Origin: Thioalkalivibrio sp. ALE14
Lineage (GTDB): Bacteria > Pseudomonadota > Gammaproteobacteria > Ectothiorhodospirales > Ectothiorhodospiraceae
Assembly (NCBI RefSeq): GCF_000376845.1
Contig: NZ_AQXY01000028.1
Span: 62,001-126,000 of the forward strand
Direction: 5' to 3'
Length of the DNA: 64,000 nt
Below the pieces are notes generated by a model, which ran no database searches, was not told the origin of the DNA, and saw nothing but the letters and a program-made list of their open reading frames with translations. Positions 12,234 to 22,190 of the stretch are shown here, one piece after another; position 1 is the first letter of the stretch, and each line of letters begins with the position of its first letter. Position numbers and translations under genes: made by a program.

Positions 12234-13055
12234 TTACTTCTTGCGCCGACGCACGATCATGCCGTCGGTACGTTTGTTGTTGCGGGTCTTGTAACCCTTG
12301 GTCGGGCGGCCCCACGGGGTCACCGGGTGACGCCCGAAGTTGCGACCTTCACCACCGCCATGCGGGTGATCGACCGGGTTCATCGCGGTACCGCGCACGG
12401 TCGGGCGAACGCCCATCCAGCGCTTGGCACCGGCCTTCCCGAACTTCTTCAGGCTGTGCTCGGTGTGCCCGACTTCGCCGACTGTGGCGCGGCATTCCGA
12501 CGGGATGCGACGCATCTCGCCGGAGCGCAGCCGGATCGTCGCGTGGGCACCCTCGCGGGCCACGACCTGGGCCGAGGCGCCGGCCGAACGCGCAATCTGC
12601 GCGCCCTTGCCCGGCTTCATCTCGATGCAATGAATCACCGTGCCGACCGGAATCGAGCGCAGCGGCATCGCGTTGCCCACCCGGATGGGGGCCTGGGAGC
12701 CGCTGTGCACCGCGTCCCCCTGCTTCAGGCCGCGAGGCGCGATAATGTACCGACGTTCGCCGTCCGCGTACAGTACCAGTGCCAAATGGGCGCTCCGGTT
12801 CGGATCATATTCCAGGCGCTCGACCTTGCCCGGGACGTTGTCCTTGTTCCGCTTGAAGTCGACGATGCGATAGCGCTGCTTGTGGCCACCGCCCACGTGA
12901 CGGGTGGTGATCCGGCCCGCGTTGTTGCGACCGCCCGAGCGCGTCTGCTTCTCGACCAGCGCGGCATGCGGCGCACCCTTGTGCAGGCCGTCGCCGCGGA
13001 TCTGCACCGCGTGGCGGCGCCCGGCCGAGGTCGGATTGGTCTTGATAATCGCCAT
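12234..13055 (-). CDS. rplB: Large ribosomal subunit protein uL2
   Basis: uL2 is one of the most conserved 50S proteins and is needed for subunit association. The length of 273 residues equals E. coli. The signature [20 protein letters not shown], including the conserved His, and the basic tail [17 protein letters not shown] are present. Confidence 0.98.
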   Translation of the reverse strand: MAIIKTNPTSAGRRHAVQIRGDGLHKGAPHAALVEKQTRSGGRNNAGRITTRHVGGGHKQRYRIVDFKRNKDNVPGKVERLEYDPNRSAHLALVLYADGERRYIIAPRGLKQGDAVHSGSQAPIRVGNAMPLRSIPVGTVIHCIEMKPGKGAQIARSAGASAQVVAREGAHATIRLRSGEMRRIPSECRATVGEVGHTEHSLKKFGKAGAKRWMGVRPTVRGTAMNPVDHPHGGGEGRNFGRHPVTPWGRPTKGYKTRNNKRTDGMIVRRRKK

Positions 13056-13057
13056 GA

Positions 13058-13354
13058 CTAGACCTGTTCTCCTTCACCCATGTCGATGCTCTCGCCCTCG
13101 GCGAGCGCGACGTAGGCCTTCTTCCAGTGGTTACGACGCCCGAACTGGCGACCGAAACGCTTGTTCTTGCCCTGCTGGTTCAGCGTACGGACCTGCTGCA
13201 CGCGCACCTCGAACAGTTTCTCGATCGCGGCCTTGATCTCGGCCTTGTCGGCGTCCGGCAGCACGCGGAACACGTACTGGCCGACTTCCCCGGCGTTGGT
13301 CGACTTCTCGGACACCACCGGACCCTGAATAATCTGCATCAGACGCGAGTTCAT
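13058..13354 (-). CDS. rplW: Large ribosomal subunit protein uL23
   Basis: uL23 sits at the tunnel exit and docks trigger factor and SRP. From ATG 13354 it has 98 residues (E. coli 100), with [15 protein letters not shown] and the loop [20 protein letters not shown]. The ATG overlaps the rplD stop (ATGA) behind a GAGGAG site. A GTG three codons upstream (13363) is possible but less likely. Confidence 0.95.
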   Translation of the reverse strand: MNSRLMQIIQGPVVSEKSTNAGEVGQYVFRVLPDADKAEIKAAIEKLFEVRVQQVRTLNQQGKNKRFGRQFGRRNHWKKAYVALAEGESIDMGEGEQV

Positions 13355-13956
13355 GCCAGCCACTCCTCGAGCTTGCGGATGGCGCCTTCCGTGATCACGA
13401 CCGTCTCGGCCCCGACCAGGTTGGCGGGATTGACGCCGTTGACGTCGACCACGTCCACGTGCGGGACATTACCCAGGGCACGTTCGGTCATCGCGTCTTC
13501 CTCGGCCAGGACCACCAGGCCCTTTTCCAGCCCCAGCTCCTTGAGCTTGGCCACACCGTCGCGGGTCTTGCCCGATTCGACGCTGAATCCGGCCACGACC
13601 TTCAGGCGGTCCTGGCGCAGAAGCTCGGAGAGGATCGACGCCATCGCGGCGCGATACATCTTCTTGTTCAGCTTCTGCGAGAAATCCTGGGTGCGCGCGG
13701 CGAACACCTTGCCACCACCCGTCCACAGCGGGCTGCGGATCGTGCCGGCCCGGGCGCGACCGGTGCCCTTCTGGCGGAACGGCTTGATGCCGCCTCCGCT
13801 GACCTGAGCGCGGGTCTTCTGGGCGCGCGTGCCACTACGGGCACCGGCGAGCTGAGCGACCACGCTCTGATGCACCAGGGATTCATTGAATTCCCGCTCG
13901 AAGCAGACGGCGGACAGCTCGACGCTGGCCCCGGTATCGGCAGTCGTTACTTGCAT
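13351..13956 (-). CDS. rplD: Large ribosomal subunit protein uL4
   Basis: uL4 lines the exit tunnel; in E. coli it also represses its own operon by acting on the S10 leader. The length of 201 residues equals E. coli. The extended tunnel loop is seen ([20 protein letters not shown], then [12 protein letters not shown]). The gap upstream of rplC contains strong hairpins that could be its target here, which is inference only. Confidence 0.97.
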   Translation of the reverse strand: MQVTTADTGASVELSAVCFEREFNESLVHQSVVAQLAGARSGTRAQKTRAQVSGGGIKPFRQKGTGRARAGTIRSPLWTGGGKVFAARTQDFSQKLNKKMYRAAMASILSELLRQDRLKVVAGFSVESGKTRDGVAKLKELGLEKGLVVLAEEDAMTERALGNVPHVDVVDVNGVNPANLVGAETVVITEGAIRKLEEWLA

Positions 13957-13960
13957 TGTC

Positions 13961-14605
13961 TTAACCCTTCGCCTTCACGGCCGGACGGATCATCACGTCG
14001 GAACTCGGCGCGCCCGGCACGGCACCCTGAACCAGGACCAGGCTGCGATCGGCATCGACACGCACCACCTTCAGGTTCTGGATGGTCTTGCGCTCGGCGC
14101 CCATGTGGCCGGCCATCTTCTTGCCCTTGAACACGCGACCGGGGCTCTGGTTCTGACCGATGGAACCCGGAGCGCGATGCGCCAGCGAGTTGCCATGGGT
14201 CGCGTCCTGGGTGCGGAAGTTGTGACGCTTCACCGCACCCTGAAAGCCCTTGCCCTTGCTCTGCGCGGTCACGTCGACCGTCTGCCCTTCCTCGAAGCGG
14301 TCGACGGTGATCGCGTCACCGGCGGCCAGGCCTTCAAGGTCGGCCTCGTCGACGCGGAATTCCCACAGGCCGCGGCCCGGCTCCACCGACGCGGCGGCGA
14401 AGTGGCCGGCCTCCGGCTTGCTTACCCGGGACGGCTTGCGCGAGCCCGCCGTCACCTGGACCGCGTTGTAGCCGTCGCCTTCAGTGCGCTTGATCTGGAC
14501 CACGCGATTGTTGTCCACCTGCAGCACCGTGACCGGCACGGAGACGCCGTCTTCGGTAAAGACGCGCGACATGCCGAGCTTGCGACCGATGAGTCCAAGA
14601 GCCAT
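13961..14605 (-). CDS. rplC: Large ribosomal subunit protein uL3
   Basis: uL3 is an early 50S assembly protein whose loop reaches the peptidyl transferase centre. It has 214 residues (E. coli 209). It starts [20 protein letters not shown]. It has the loop [20 protein letters not shown], whose Gln is the residue methylated by PrmB in E. coli. It lies 110 bp after rpsJ, an unusually wide gap holding two hairpins. Confidence 0.98.
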   Translation of the reverse strand: MALGLIGRKLGMSRVFTEDGVSVPVTVLQVDNNRVVQIKRTEGDGYNAVQVTAGSRKPSRVSKPEAGHFAAASVEPGRGLWEFRVDEADLEGLAAGDAITVDRFEEGQTVDVTAQSKGKGFQGAVKRHNFRTQDATHGNSLAHRAPGSIGQNQSPGRVFKGKKMAGHMGAERKTIQNLKVVRVDADRSLVLVQGAVPGAPSSDVMIRPAVKAKG

Positions 14606-14629
14606 TACAAAACCCCTTCCGTATCAGAC

Positions 14630-14684
14630 GGCGCTATCAAGCGCCCTAAAGCCGTGGCCCGGCGAAAATTCCGCCGGGCCACGG
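14630..14684 (-). promoter_or_regulatory. Two-hairpin leader between rpsJ and rplC
   Basis: The 110-bp gap between rpsJ and rplC holds two perfect inverted repeats. One is a 13-bp stem (14652-14664 with 14672-14684, 7-base loop). The other is a 6-bp stem (14630-14635 with 14640-14645, 4-base loop) closer to rplC. Neither is followed by a T run on the minus strand, so a regulatory leader or partial attenuator is more likely than a plain terminator. In E. coli the L4-controlled leader lies upstream of rpsJ instead. A TACTAT hexamer (14693-14698, minus strand) could be a -10 box, but no good -35 box is visible. Confidence 0.5.
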
Positions 14685-14715
14685 AAAGCCCAATAGTATG
14701 GCAGAAAATTTAACG

Positions 14716-15027
14716 TTAGTTAAGCCTGATCTGAACATTGACGCCCGCGGCCAGATCGAGCTTCATCAGGGCATCCACGGTCTTGTCGGTCGGATCGAGG
14801 ATATCCATCAGTCGCTTGTGCGTGCGCAGCTCGTACTGGTCGCGCGCGTCCTTGTTGACGTGCGGGGAGACCAGGACGGTATACGCCTCGCTCTTGGTCG
14901 GCAGCGGGATCGGGCCCTTGACCCGGGCACCGGTCCGCTTTGCGGTCTCGACGATTTCGGCCGCGGAACGGTCGATCAGTCGATGATCAAAGGCCTTCAG
15001 ACGAATTCGAATGCGCTGGTTAGCCAT
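14716..15027 (-). CDS. rpsJ: Small ribosomal subunit protein uS10
   Basis: uS10 is in the 30S head and is also the NusE partner of NusB in antitermination. From ATG 15027 it has 103 residues, the same as E. coli, beginning [19 protein letters not shown]. The loop [20 protein letters not shown] and the ending [14 protein letters not shown] are present. A GTG at 15036, overlapping the tuf stop, would add three residues and is less likely. The gene follows tuf by only 5 bp. Confidence 0.96.
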   Translation of the reverse strand: MANQRIRIRLKAFDHRLIDRSAAEIVETAKRTGARVKGPIPLPTKSEAYTVLVSPHVNKDARDQYELRTHKRLMDILDPTDKTVDALMKLDLAAGVNVQIRLN

Positions 15028-15032
15028 CTGGT

Positions 15033-16223
<1,191 letters not shown>

Positions 16224-16288
16224 CTCTCGCTTCCCCGGATCGTGACGCTAAACTCTACAGCGACGCAGGTTGTACGCTGACATTAATA

Positions 16289-16364
<76 letters not shown>

Positions 16365-16423
16365 CGAACTACATCTGCCGCCAGGGCCTCGGTCGACCTG
16401 TCGGCAACAGGACGCACCAGAAC

Positions 16424-16497
<74 letters not shown>

Positions 16498-16554
16498 AGA
16501 ACCCTGGCTTGCCTAACCACCGCCCGCTACAGGCCGCTGGCTTGAAAAACCCGA

Positions 16555-16639
16555 TGGTGGAGGGAGGAGGATTCGAACCTCCGAAGGCTGAGCCAGCAGA
16601 TTTACAGTCTGCCCCCGTTGACCGCTTGGGTATCCCTCC
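16555..16639 (-). tRNA. tRNA-Tyr (anticodon GTA)
   Basis: An 85-base class II tRNA with a long variable arm. The acceptor stem is GGAGGGA paired with TCCCTCC, with discriminator A and an encoded CCA (16555-16557). The anticodon arm is GCAGA-CTGTAAA-TCTGC, anticodon GTA (tyrosine). It is the first gene of the tRNA-tuf transcription unit. Confidence 0.96.
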
Positions 16640-16654
16640 TCGATCAAGCCGCGT

Positions 16655-16684
16655 ATTCTGAACCAGCGCGAAGCGCAGCGTCAA
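16655..16684 (-). promoter_or_regulatory. Candidate sigma-70 promoter of the tRNA-tuf-ribosomal operon
   Basis: Upstream of tRNA-Tyr the minus strand reads TTGACG (-35, 16679-16684), an 18-base spacer, and CAGAAT (-10, 16655-16660). The -35 is close to consensus and the position suits a short leader before the tRNA. The sequence is seen directly; promoter activity is inferred. Confidence 0.6.
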
Positions 16685-16722
16685 GCACCCTGCGGAATGC
16701 ACTTCCCGGGATCGCAGCAGCC

Positions 16723-16751
16723 TTGTCTTCTGCGGGGTTGATTCCTATGAT
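16723..16751 (+). promoter_or_regulatory. Candidate sigma-70 promoter of pilB
   Basis: The plus strand reads TTGTCT (16723-16728), a 17-base spacer, and TATGAT (16746-16751). This is about 100 bp upstream of the pilB ATG and divergent from the tRNA promoter. Spacing and -10 match are good; function is inferred. Confidence 0.55.
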
Positions 16752-16853
16752 CGGGTGCACAGCAGGGGCGCTCATGGTCCGCCAGCGCGTTTCCCTTCCG
16801 CCACGGACGCACGTAGAGTGTGGCCCATCACTGGTTTGTATACGTAGAGGCCC

Positions 16854-18569
16854 ATGGCGAACACCACTACGGCACCGCGGCTACCCGGGCTGGCGAAGCG
16901 CCTGGTCGAGGCCGGCCTGATCGCGGAGGACATCGCCTCCCAGCTGGTCGAGGAGGCCCAGTCCCAGCAAACGCCCCTGATGACCCTGCTGGCGACTAAG
17001 GGACAGGTTGCCGAGGCACGGTTGGTGGAAGCCGCCGCCGAGGAATTCGGACTGCCGGTGTTCGATCTTGCCAGCTTCGACCCCGAACTGCTGCCCAAGG
17101 ATCATCTCAACGAGAAGCTGATCCAGAAACACCATGCCCTGCCGCTGATGGTGCGGGGCAATCGGCTCTACATCGCCGTATCCGATCCGACCAACCTCGG
17201 GGCCACCGACGAATTCAAGTTCGCCACCGGGATGCCGGTGGAGGCCGTGCTGGTCGAACCGCACAAGCTCGACCGCATGGTCGACAGCGCCCTGAGCGCC
17301 GCCTCGTCCCTGATGGACGACCTGGGCGACGACGGCCTGGACAGCCTGGCCATCGAATCGGGCGACGAGGACAAGGAGACCTCGGATACCGCCGAGGGCG
17401 CGGACGATGCGCCGGTGGTGCGCTTCGTCAACAAACTCCTGATGGACGCGATCAACCGCAAGGCCTCGGACATCCACCTGGAACCGTTCGAGAAGGATTT
17501 CCGCGTGCGCTTCCGCATCGACGGTGTGCTGCACGAGGTCGCCCATCCGCCCAATTCCCTGGCGCCGCGCATCACCGCGCGCGTCAAGGTGATGTCGCGC
17601 ATGGACATCGCCGAACGCCGCGTACCGCAGGACGGGCGCATCAAGCTGAAGCTCTCTCGCACCCGCGCGATCGACTTCCGTGTCTCGTCGCTGCCGACGC
17701 TGTATGGCGAAAAGATCGTGATGCGTATCCTCGATCCCAACAGCGCCTCCATGGGGATCGACCAGCTGGGCTACGAGGAACACCAGAAGGAGGCGTACCT
17801 GCAGGCGCTCAGCCGGCCCTACGGCATGATCCTGGTGACCGGCCCGACCGGTTCCGGGAAGACGGTGTCCCTCTACACCGGGCTCGGGATCCTGAATACC
17901 GCGGACCGCAACATCTCCACCGCCGAGGACCCGTCCGAAATCAACATGCCGGGGGTCAACCAGGTCAACATCAACCCCAAGGTCGGCCTGACCTTCGCCA
18001 GTGCCCTGCGCGCCTTCCTGCGCCAGGATCCGGACGTGATCATGGTCGGGGAAATCCGCGACCTGGAGACCGCCGAGATCGCGATCAAGGCGGCCCAGAC
18101 CGGTCACCTGGTGCTGTCGACACTGCATACCAACGACGCGCCCCAGACGCTGACACGTCTGGCGAACATGGGCGTGCCGCCGTACAACATCGCCTCCTCC
18201 ATCCTGTTGATCATCGCCCAGCGCCTGGCGCGCCGGCTGTGCCCGAACTGCAAGGAGCCGGAACAGCTGCCGGAAGAGGTGCTGCGCAAGGAAGGCTTCA
18301 CCGACGCCGACATCCAGGCCGGCGTGACCGCCTACCGCGCCGTCGGCTGCGACCAGTGCACCAACGGCTACAAGGGCCGCCTGGGGATCTACCAGGTGAT
18401 GCCGATCAGCGAGGACATGCAGCGCGGGATCCTGGAGGGCTACAACTCCATGCAGCTCGCGGAACAGGCGGAGAAGGAAGGCATCGAGGACCTGCGTCGC
18501 GCCGGCCTGATGAAGGTAATGGGGGGGCTGACCAGCCTCGAGGAAGTCAATCGCGTGACCAAGGACTAG
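16854..18569 (+). CDS. pilB: PilB, type IV pilus extension ATPase
   Basis: PilB is the cytoplasmic hexameric ATPase that powers pilus polymerisation. It has 571 residues. An N-terminal MshEN/T2SE-like domain (about 1-150) is followed by the ATPase core. The core has RFVNKLLMDAINRKASDIHLEP, Walker A GPTGSGKT near residue 328, an Asp box TAEDPSEINMPG, Walker B DPDVIMVGEIRDLETAEIA and the His box LSTLHTND. A four-Cys zinc site (CPNC and CDQC) lies near 463-505. The Asp box reads EDPSE where the family usually has EDPVE. No pilin gene (pilA) is adjacent. Confidence 0.95.
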   Translation: MANTTTAPRLPGLAKRLVEAGLIAEDIASQLVEEAQSQQTPLMTLLATKGQVAEARLVEAAAEEFGLPVFDLASFDPELLPKDHLNEKLIQKHHALPLMVRGNRLYIAVSDPTNLGATDEFKFATGMPVEAVLVEPHKLDRMVDSALSAASSLMDDLGDDGLDSLAIESGDEDKETSDTAEGADDAPVVRFVNKLLMDAINRKASDIHLEPFEKDFRVRFRIDGVLHEVAHPPNSLAPRITARVKVMSRMDIAERRVPQDGRIKLKLSRTRAIDFRVSSLPTLYGEKIVMRILDPNSASMGIDQLGYEEHQKEAYLQALSRPYGMILVTGPTGSGKTVSLYTGLGILNTADRNISTAEDPSEINMPGVNQVNINPKVGLTFASALRAFLRQDPDVIMVGEIRDLETAEIAIKAAQTGHLVLSTLHTNDAPQTLTRLANMGVPPYNIASSILLIIAQRLARRLCPNCKEPEQLPEEVLRKEGFTDADIQAGVTAYRAVGCDQCTNGYKGRLGIYQVMPISEDMQRGILEGYNSMQLAEQAEKEGIEDLRRAGLMKVMGGLTSLEEVNRVTKD

Positions 18570-18612
18570 TGCCGCTACGGGCACGGGTCACCAGCTACAG
18601 GGGGACAGGGGG

Positions 18613-19824
18613 ATGGCCGACTCCGGGACGATCTACACCTGGGAAGGACTGAACAAGAACGGCGACCGGGTCAAGGGCGAGACCCCGGCCGACAACGAGG
18701 CCACCGCGCGCGCCGAGCTGCGCAAGAATGGCATCAACGTCGTCAAGATCCGCAAGAAGCCCAAGTCGCTGTTTTCCGGCGGCAACAAGAAGATCGTGCC
18801 GGCGGATATTGCCTACTTCCTGCGGCAGATGACCACCATGCTGCAGTCGGGCGTGCCGCTGGTGCAGGCCTTCGAGATCGTCGGCCGCGGGAACGAAAAA
18901 CCCGCGATGCGCGACCTTGTGCTGAAGCTGAAGGCCGACGTCGAGGGTGGCGAGACCTTCGCCAAGGCCCTGTCCAAGCACCCGCGCCACTTCGACGACC
19001 TGGTCATCAATCTGGTCGAGGCCGGGGAACAGGCGGGGACGCTCGAGACCCTGCTGGACAAGATCGCCACCTACAAGGAAAAGACCGAGGCCCTGAAGGC
19101 CAAGATCAAGAAGGCCCTGTTCTATCCGGCGGCCGTGGTCGTGGTCGCCATCGTGGTGACCGCGATCCTGCTGATCTACGTGGTCCCGCAGTTCGAGGCC
19201 CTGTTCCAGGGCTTCGGCGCCGACCTCCCGGTATTCACCCGCATGGTGGTCGACCTCTCGGAGTTCACCCAGAGCTGGTGGTGGGCCATCCTCGGGGTGC
19301 TGATCGCGATCGGCTTCGTCTTCGTGCAGGTCAAGCGGCGCTCGCCACGCTTCGCCCGCTTCCTCGACATCATCATCCTCAAGGCCCCGGCCTTCGGTCC
19401 GATCCTGCGCAAGGCCTCGATCGCGCGCTTCGCCCGTACGCTGTCGACCATGTTCTCCGCGGGCGTCCCGCTGGTGGATGCCCTGAGCTCGGTCTCCGGG
19501 GCCACCGGCAACGCCGTCTACCGCGAGGCCACCCTGCGCATGCGCGACGAGACCGAGGCCGGCGGCCAGTTGCAGTGGTCCATGCGCAATACCGGCGTGT
19601 TCCCCAACATGGTGGTGCAGATGGTCGCGATCGGCGAGGAATCCGGCTCGCTGGACTCGATGCTCGCCAAGGTCGCCGACTTCTACGAGGCCGAGGTCGA
19701 CAACGCGGTGGACAGCCTGTCCAGCCTGCTGGAACCCCTGATCATGGTGGTCCTTGGCGTACTGGTCGGCGGTCTGGTCATCGCCATGTACCTGCCCATC
19801 TTCCAGATGGGTCAGGTGATCTAG
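18613..19824 (+). CDS. pilC: PilC, type IV pilus inner-membrane platform protein
   Basis: PilC is the integral platform on which the PilB motor acts. It has 403 residues with two repeated T2SF domains: the first begins near residue 70 (YFLRQMTTMLQSGVPLVQAF), the second near 270 (FARTLSTMFSAGVPLVDAL). Three hydrophobic segments are seen, two around 170-240 and one near 375-400 (LIMVVLGVLVGGLVIAMY). It starts 43 bp after pilB. Confidence 0.95.
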   Translation: MADSGTIYTWEGLNKNGDRVKGETPADNEATARAELRKNGINVVKIRKKPKSLFSGGNKKIVPADIAYFLRQMTTMLQSGVPLVQAFEIVGRGNEKPAMRDLVLKLKADVEGGETFAKALSKHPRHFDDLVINLVEAGEQAGTLETLLDKIATYKEKTEALKAKIKKALFYPAAVVVVAIVVTAILLIYVVPQFEALFQGFGADLPVFTRMVVDLSEFTQSWWWAILGVLIAIGFVFVQVKRRSPRFARFLDIIILKAPAFGPILRKASIARFARTLSTMFSAGVPLVDALSSVSGATGNAVYREATLRMRDETEAGGQLQWSMRNTGVFPNMVVQMVAIGEESGSLDSMLAKVADFYEAEVDNAVDSLSSLLEPLIMVVLGVLVGGLVIAMYLPIFQMGQVI

Positions 19825-19827
19825 GGG

Positions 19828-20691
19828 ATGCTGGCCGAGACCGGGGCCCAACTGGGCAGCTGGGCGCTGCCGATCGCCGGGGTGTTCGGGCTGCTGATCG
19901 GCAGCTTCCTGAATGTGGTCATCGCCCGCCTGCCGGTAATGCTGGAGCGCGACTGGGAACGCGAGGCGCACGCGATCCTTGAAACCGAACCCGCTGGCGA
20001 ACGCGAACGCTTCGACCTGATCCGACCGCGCTCGCGCTGCCCGCAATGCCAGCGCCCGATCCGGGCGCTGGAAAACGTGCCCATCCTCAGCTTCCTGTTC
20101 CTGCGTGGGCGCTGCCCCGGCTGCGGCACCCGGATCAGCTGGCAGTACCCCGCGGTCGAGGCCCTGACCGCTCTGCTGTTCGTGGTGACGATCGGGTACC
20201 TGGGGCTGGACGCCGCGGGCCTGCTGGCCCTGGTGTTCACCGCGGTTCTGATTGCCGCCGCCGGCATCGATGCCCGCACCACCCTGCTCCCCGACCAGCT
20301 CACCCTGCCGCTGCTGTGGCTCGGGCTGCTGGTCAACATCCCCGGCACCTTCACCGACCTGCAGTCGGCCGTGATAGGCGCTGCCGCCGGCTACCTGGTG
20401 CTGTGGCTGATCTTCCACGGCTTCCGCCTGCTGACCGGCAAGGAGGGCATGGGCTTCGGCGACTTCAAGCTGCTGGCCGCCCTGGGCGCCTGGCTTGGCT
20501 GGCAAGCGTTGCCGGTGATCCTGCTCCTGGCCTCGCTGGTCGGCGCGGTCGTCGGCATCGCCCTGATCCTGCTGCGCGGTCGCGATCGCAACATCCCGAT
20601 CCCGTTCGGACCCTATCTCGCAGCAGCCGGCTGGCTTGCGCTCATCTGGGGCGACGAGCTGCTGGCCCTCTACTTCCCGCAGGGCCTGTAG
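19828..20691 (+). CDS. pilD: PilD, prepilin peptidase and N-methyltransferase
   Basis: PilD cleaves prepilin leader peptides and methylates the new N-terminus; it often also serves type II secretion. It has 287 residues and is polytopic. The N-terminal zinc module CPQC...CPGC follows GSFLNVVIARLP. The two catalytic aspartates are in AAGIDARTTLLPD and in GMGFGDFKLLAALGAW. It starts 3 bp after the pilC stop. Confidence 0.95.
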   Translation: MLAETGAQLGSWALPIAGVFGLLIGSFLNVVIARLPVMLERDWEREAHAILETEPAGERERFDLIRPRSRCPQCQRPIRALENVPILSFLFLRGRCPGCGTRISWQYPAVEALTALLFVVTIGYLGLDAAGLLALVFTAVLIAAAGIDARTTLLPDQLTLPLLWLGLLVNIPGTFTDLQSAVIGAAAGYLVLWLIFHGFRLLTGKEGMGFGDFKLLAALGAWLGWQALPVILLLASLVGAVVGIALILLRGRDRNIPIPFGPYLAAAGWLALIWGDELLALYFPQGL

Positions 20692-20696
20692 ACGCC

Positions 20697-21341
20697 ATGC
20701 TGCGCGTCGGACTCACCGGGGGCATCGGCTGCGGCAAGAGCCGGGTCGCTGGACTCTTCGCCAGCCACGGCGTCCCGGTGCTCGACGCCGACTCCATCAA
20801 CCGCGAGCTCCAGACGCCGGGACACGACCTGTACGCCGCCATCGTGGACCGCTTCGGCCCCGGCATCCTGGATGCCCGCGGCCACCTGGACCGCGGTGCG
20901 CTGCGCAGCCGGATCTTCGCCGACCCCATGGAACGCCAGGCCCTGGAGGCGCTGGTCCATCCGGCGGTGGAGCAGGCAATCGAGGAACGTCTCGCCGCCC
21001 TCTCCGCCGACACACCCTATGCGCTGGTCGTGGTACCCCTGCTGTTCGAGGCCGGCTGGGAGACACGCTTCGATCACGTGATCGTGGTCCACTGCGAGCC
21101 CGGCGAACAGGTCGCGCGGGTCACCCAGCGCGACGGCCGCAGCAGCGCCGAGGTGGAGGCCATTCTCGAGGCCCAAATGGATCCCGGGGAACGACGCCTG
21201 CACGCGGACAGCGAGATCCGCAATACCGAACAGACGACGGAGGCCGAACTGGCGAACCAGGTAGCAGAACGCGACAACGCGCTGCGTCAGCTGGCCGCGG
21301 CCACCGCCTCGCGGGTGGAAATCCGCCCCCCGAATACCTGA
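20697..21341 (+). CDS. coaE: Dephospho-CoA kinase
   Basis: CoaE phosphorylates the ribose 3'-OH of dephospho-CoA, the last step of CoA synthesis. From ATG 20697 it has 214 residues. It opens MLRVGLTGGIGCGKSRVAGL, with Walker A GGIGCGKS, and continues with VLDADSINREL and VVVPLLFEAGWETRFDHVI. The gene order pilD-coaE-zapD is conserved in Gammaproteobacteria. The frame is open further upstream through pilD, but only this start gives a CoaE N-terminus. Confidence 0.95.
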   Translation: MLRVGLTGGIGCGKSRVAGLFASHGVPVLDADSINRELQTPGHDLYAAIVDRFGPGILDARGHLDRGALRSRIFADPMERQALEALVHPAVEQAIEERLAALSADTPYALVVVPLLFEAGWETRFDHVIVVHCEPGEQVARVTQRDGRSSAEVEAILEAQMDPGERRLHADSEIRNTEQTTEAELANQVAERDNALRQLAAATASRVEIRPPNT

Positions 21342-21397
21342 TACTGCCGGGATTCCCGGGCCATGCACCTACAGCCCTCCTGCCGAACGGGCACGCC

Positions 21398-22168
21398 GTG
21401 AGCCAGACCCTGACCTTCGAACAACCGCTGCACGAACGCGTGCGCCTCCTGCTGCGCCTGGAGGCCCTGAACGCGCGCTTCGCCGATGCCCTGGAGTCCG
21501 GCCGGCCGTTCGATCATCACGAGGCGCTGGTCTCGCTGGTCGACATCTACGCCCTGGTGACCCGCGTCGACATCAAGCGCGAACTCATGGGCGAGATTGA
21601 ACGCCAGACGGTCAACCTGAACCGCCTGGCCAACCAGCCCGGCGTCGATGCCGAGCGTTTCCGCGAGACCATGGACACGCAGAAGCGCCTCCACGATGCG
21701 CTGGAGGAGCAGGCCGGCGCCCTCGACCATCGCGTACGCGGCAGCGAATTCTTCTCCAGCGTGCGCCAGCGCATGGCACTCCCGGGCGGGGCCTTCGACT
21801 TCGACCTGCCGATCTACCACTACTGGCTGGCGCAGCCCTCACAGGCCCGTAGCGAGCTGCTACTGGAATGGTTTGAACCGCTCAACACCGTGGCCGAGGC
21901 GACGGCCCAGGTCCTGCGCTACATGCGCCGCTCGGGAAACGCGGAGCCGGTCACGGCCGAGGACGGGTACTTCGAGCGCCAGTTGGATACCACCCATGCG
22001 TGGCAGCTCATCCGGGTCACGGTGGATCCCGACCTCGGCGTCTATCCCGAAATCAGCGGTGGCCGCCAACGCTTCACGGTGCGCTTCTTCGTCCCTGGCG
22101 ACTTCCGCGAGCGCCCGGCCCCGGCCAGCCGCGACGTGCCCTTCCAGCTCTGCTGCTGCGCGATCTGA
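21398..22168 (+). CDS. zapD: ZapD, FtsZ-associated cell division protein
   Basis: ZapD crosslinks FtsZ filaments in the Z ring. The product has 256 residues (E. coli 247) if started at GTG 21398. Family segments are TLTFEQPLHERVRLLLRLEA, SVRQRMALPGGAFDFDLPIY with HYWL, and YPEISGGRQRFTVRFF; it ends VPFQLCCCAI. There is no in-frame ATG nearby, so the GTG is the best start, with a weak ribosome binding site. The zinc-protein gene yacG that usually follows is absent; a convergent gene begins 22 bp later. Confidence 0.9.
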   Translation: MSQTLTFEQPLHERVRLLLRLEALNARFADALESGRPFDHHEALVSLVDIYALVTRVDIKRELMGEIERQTVNLNRLANQPGVDAERFRETMDTQKRLHDALEEQAGALDHRVRGSEFFSSVRQRMALPGGAFDFDLPIYHYWLAQPSQARSELLLEWFEPLNTVAEATAQVLRYMRRSGNAEPVTAEDGYFERQLDTTHAWQLIRVTVDPDLGVYPEISGGRQRFTVRFFVPGDFRERPAPASRDVPFQLCCCAI

Positions 22169-22190
22169 CGCCACAGCGCTCCTGGCGCGG

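Noticed and set aside
14693-14723. A full sigma-70 promoter in front of rplC
   Set aside because: TACTAT could be a -10 box, but no acceptable -35 hexamer occurs at 16-19 bp, so only the hairpins were listed as a feature.
18595-20505. A 636-codon open frame on the minus strand opposite pilC and pilD
   Set aside because: It mirrors the codon bias of pilC/pilD and has low-complexity Gln/Asp/His content with no family motif.
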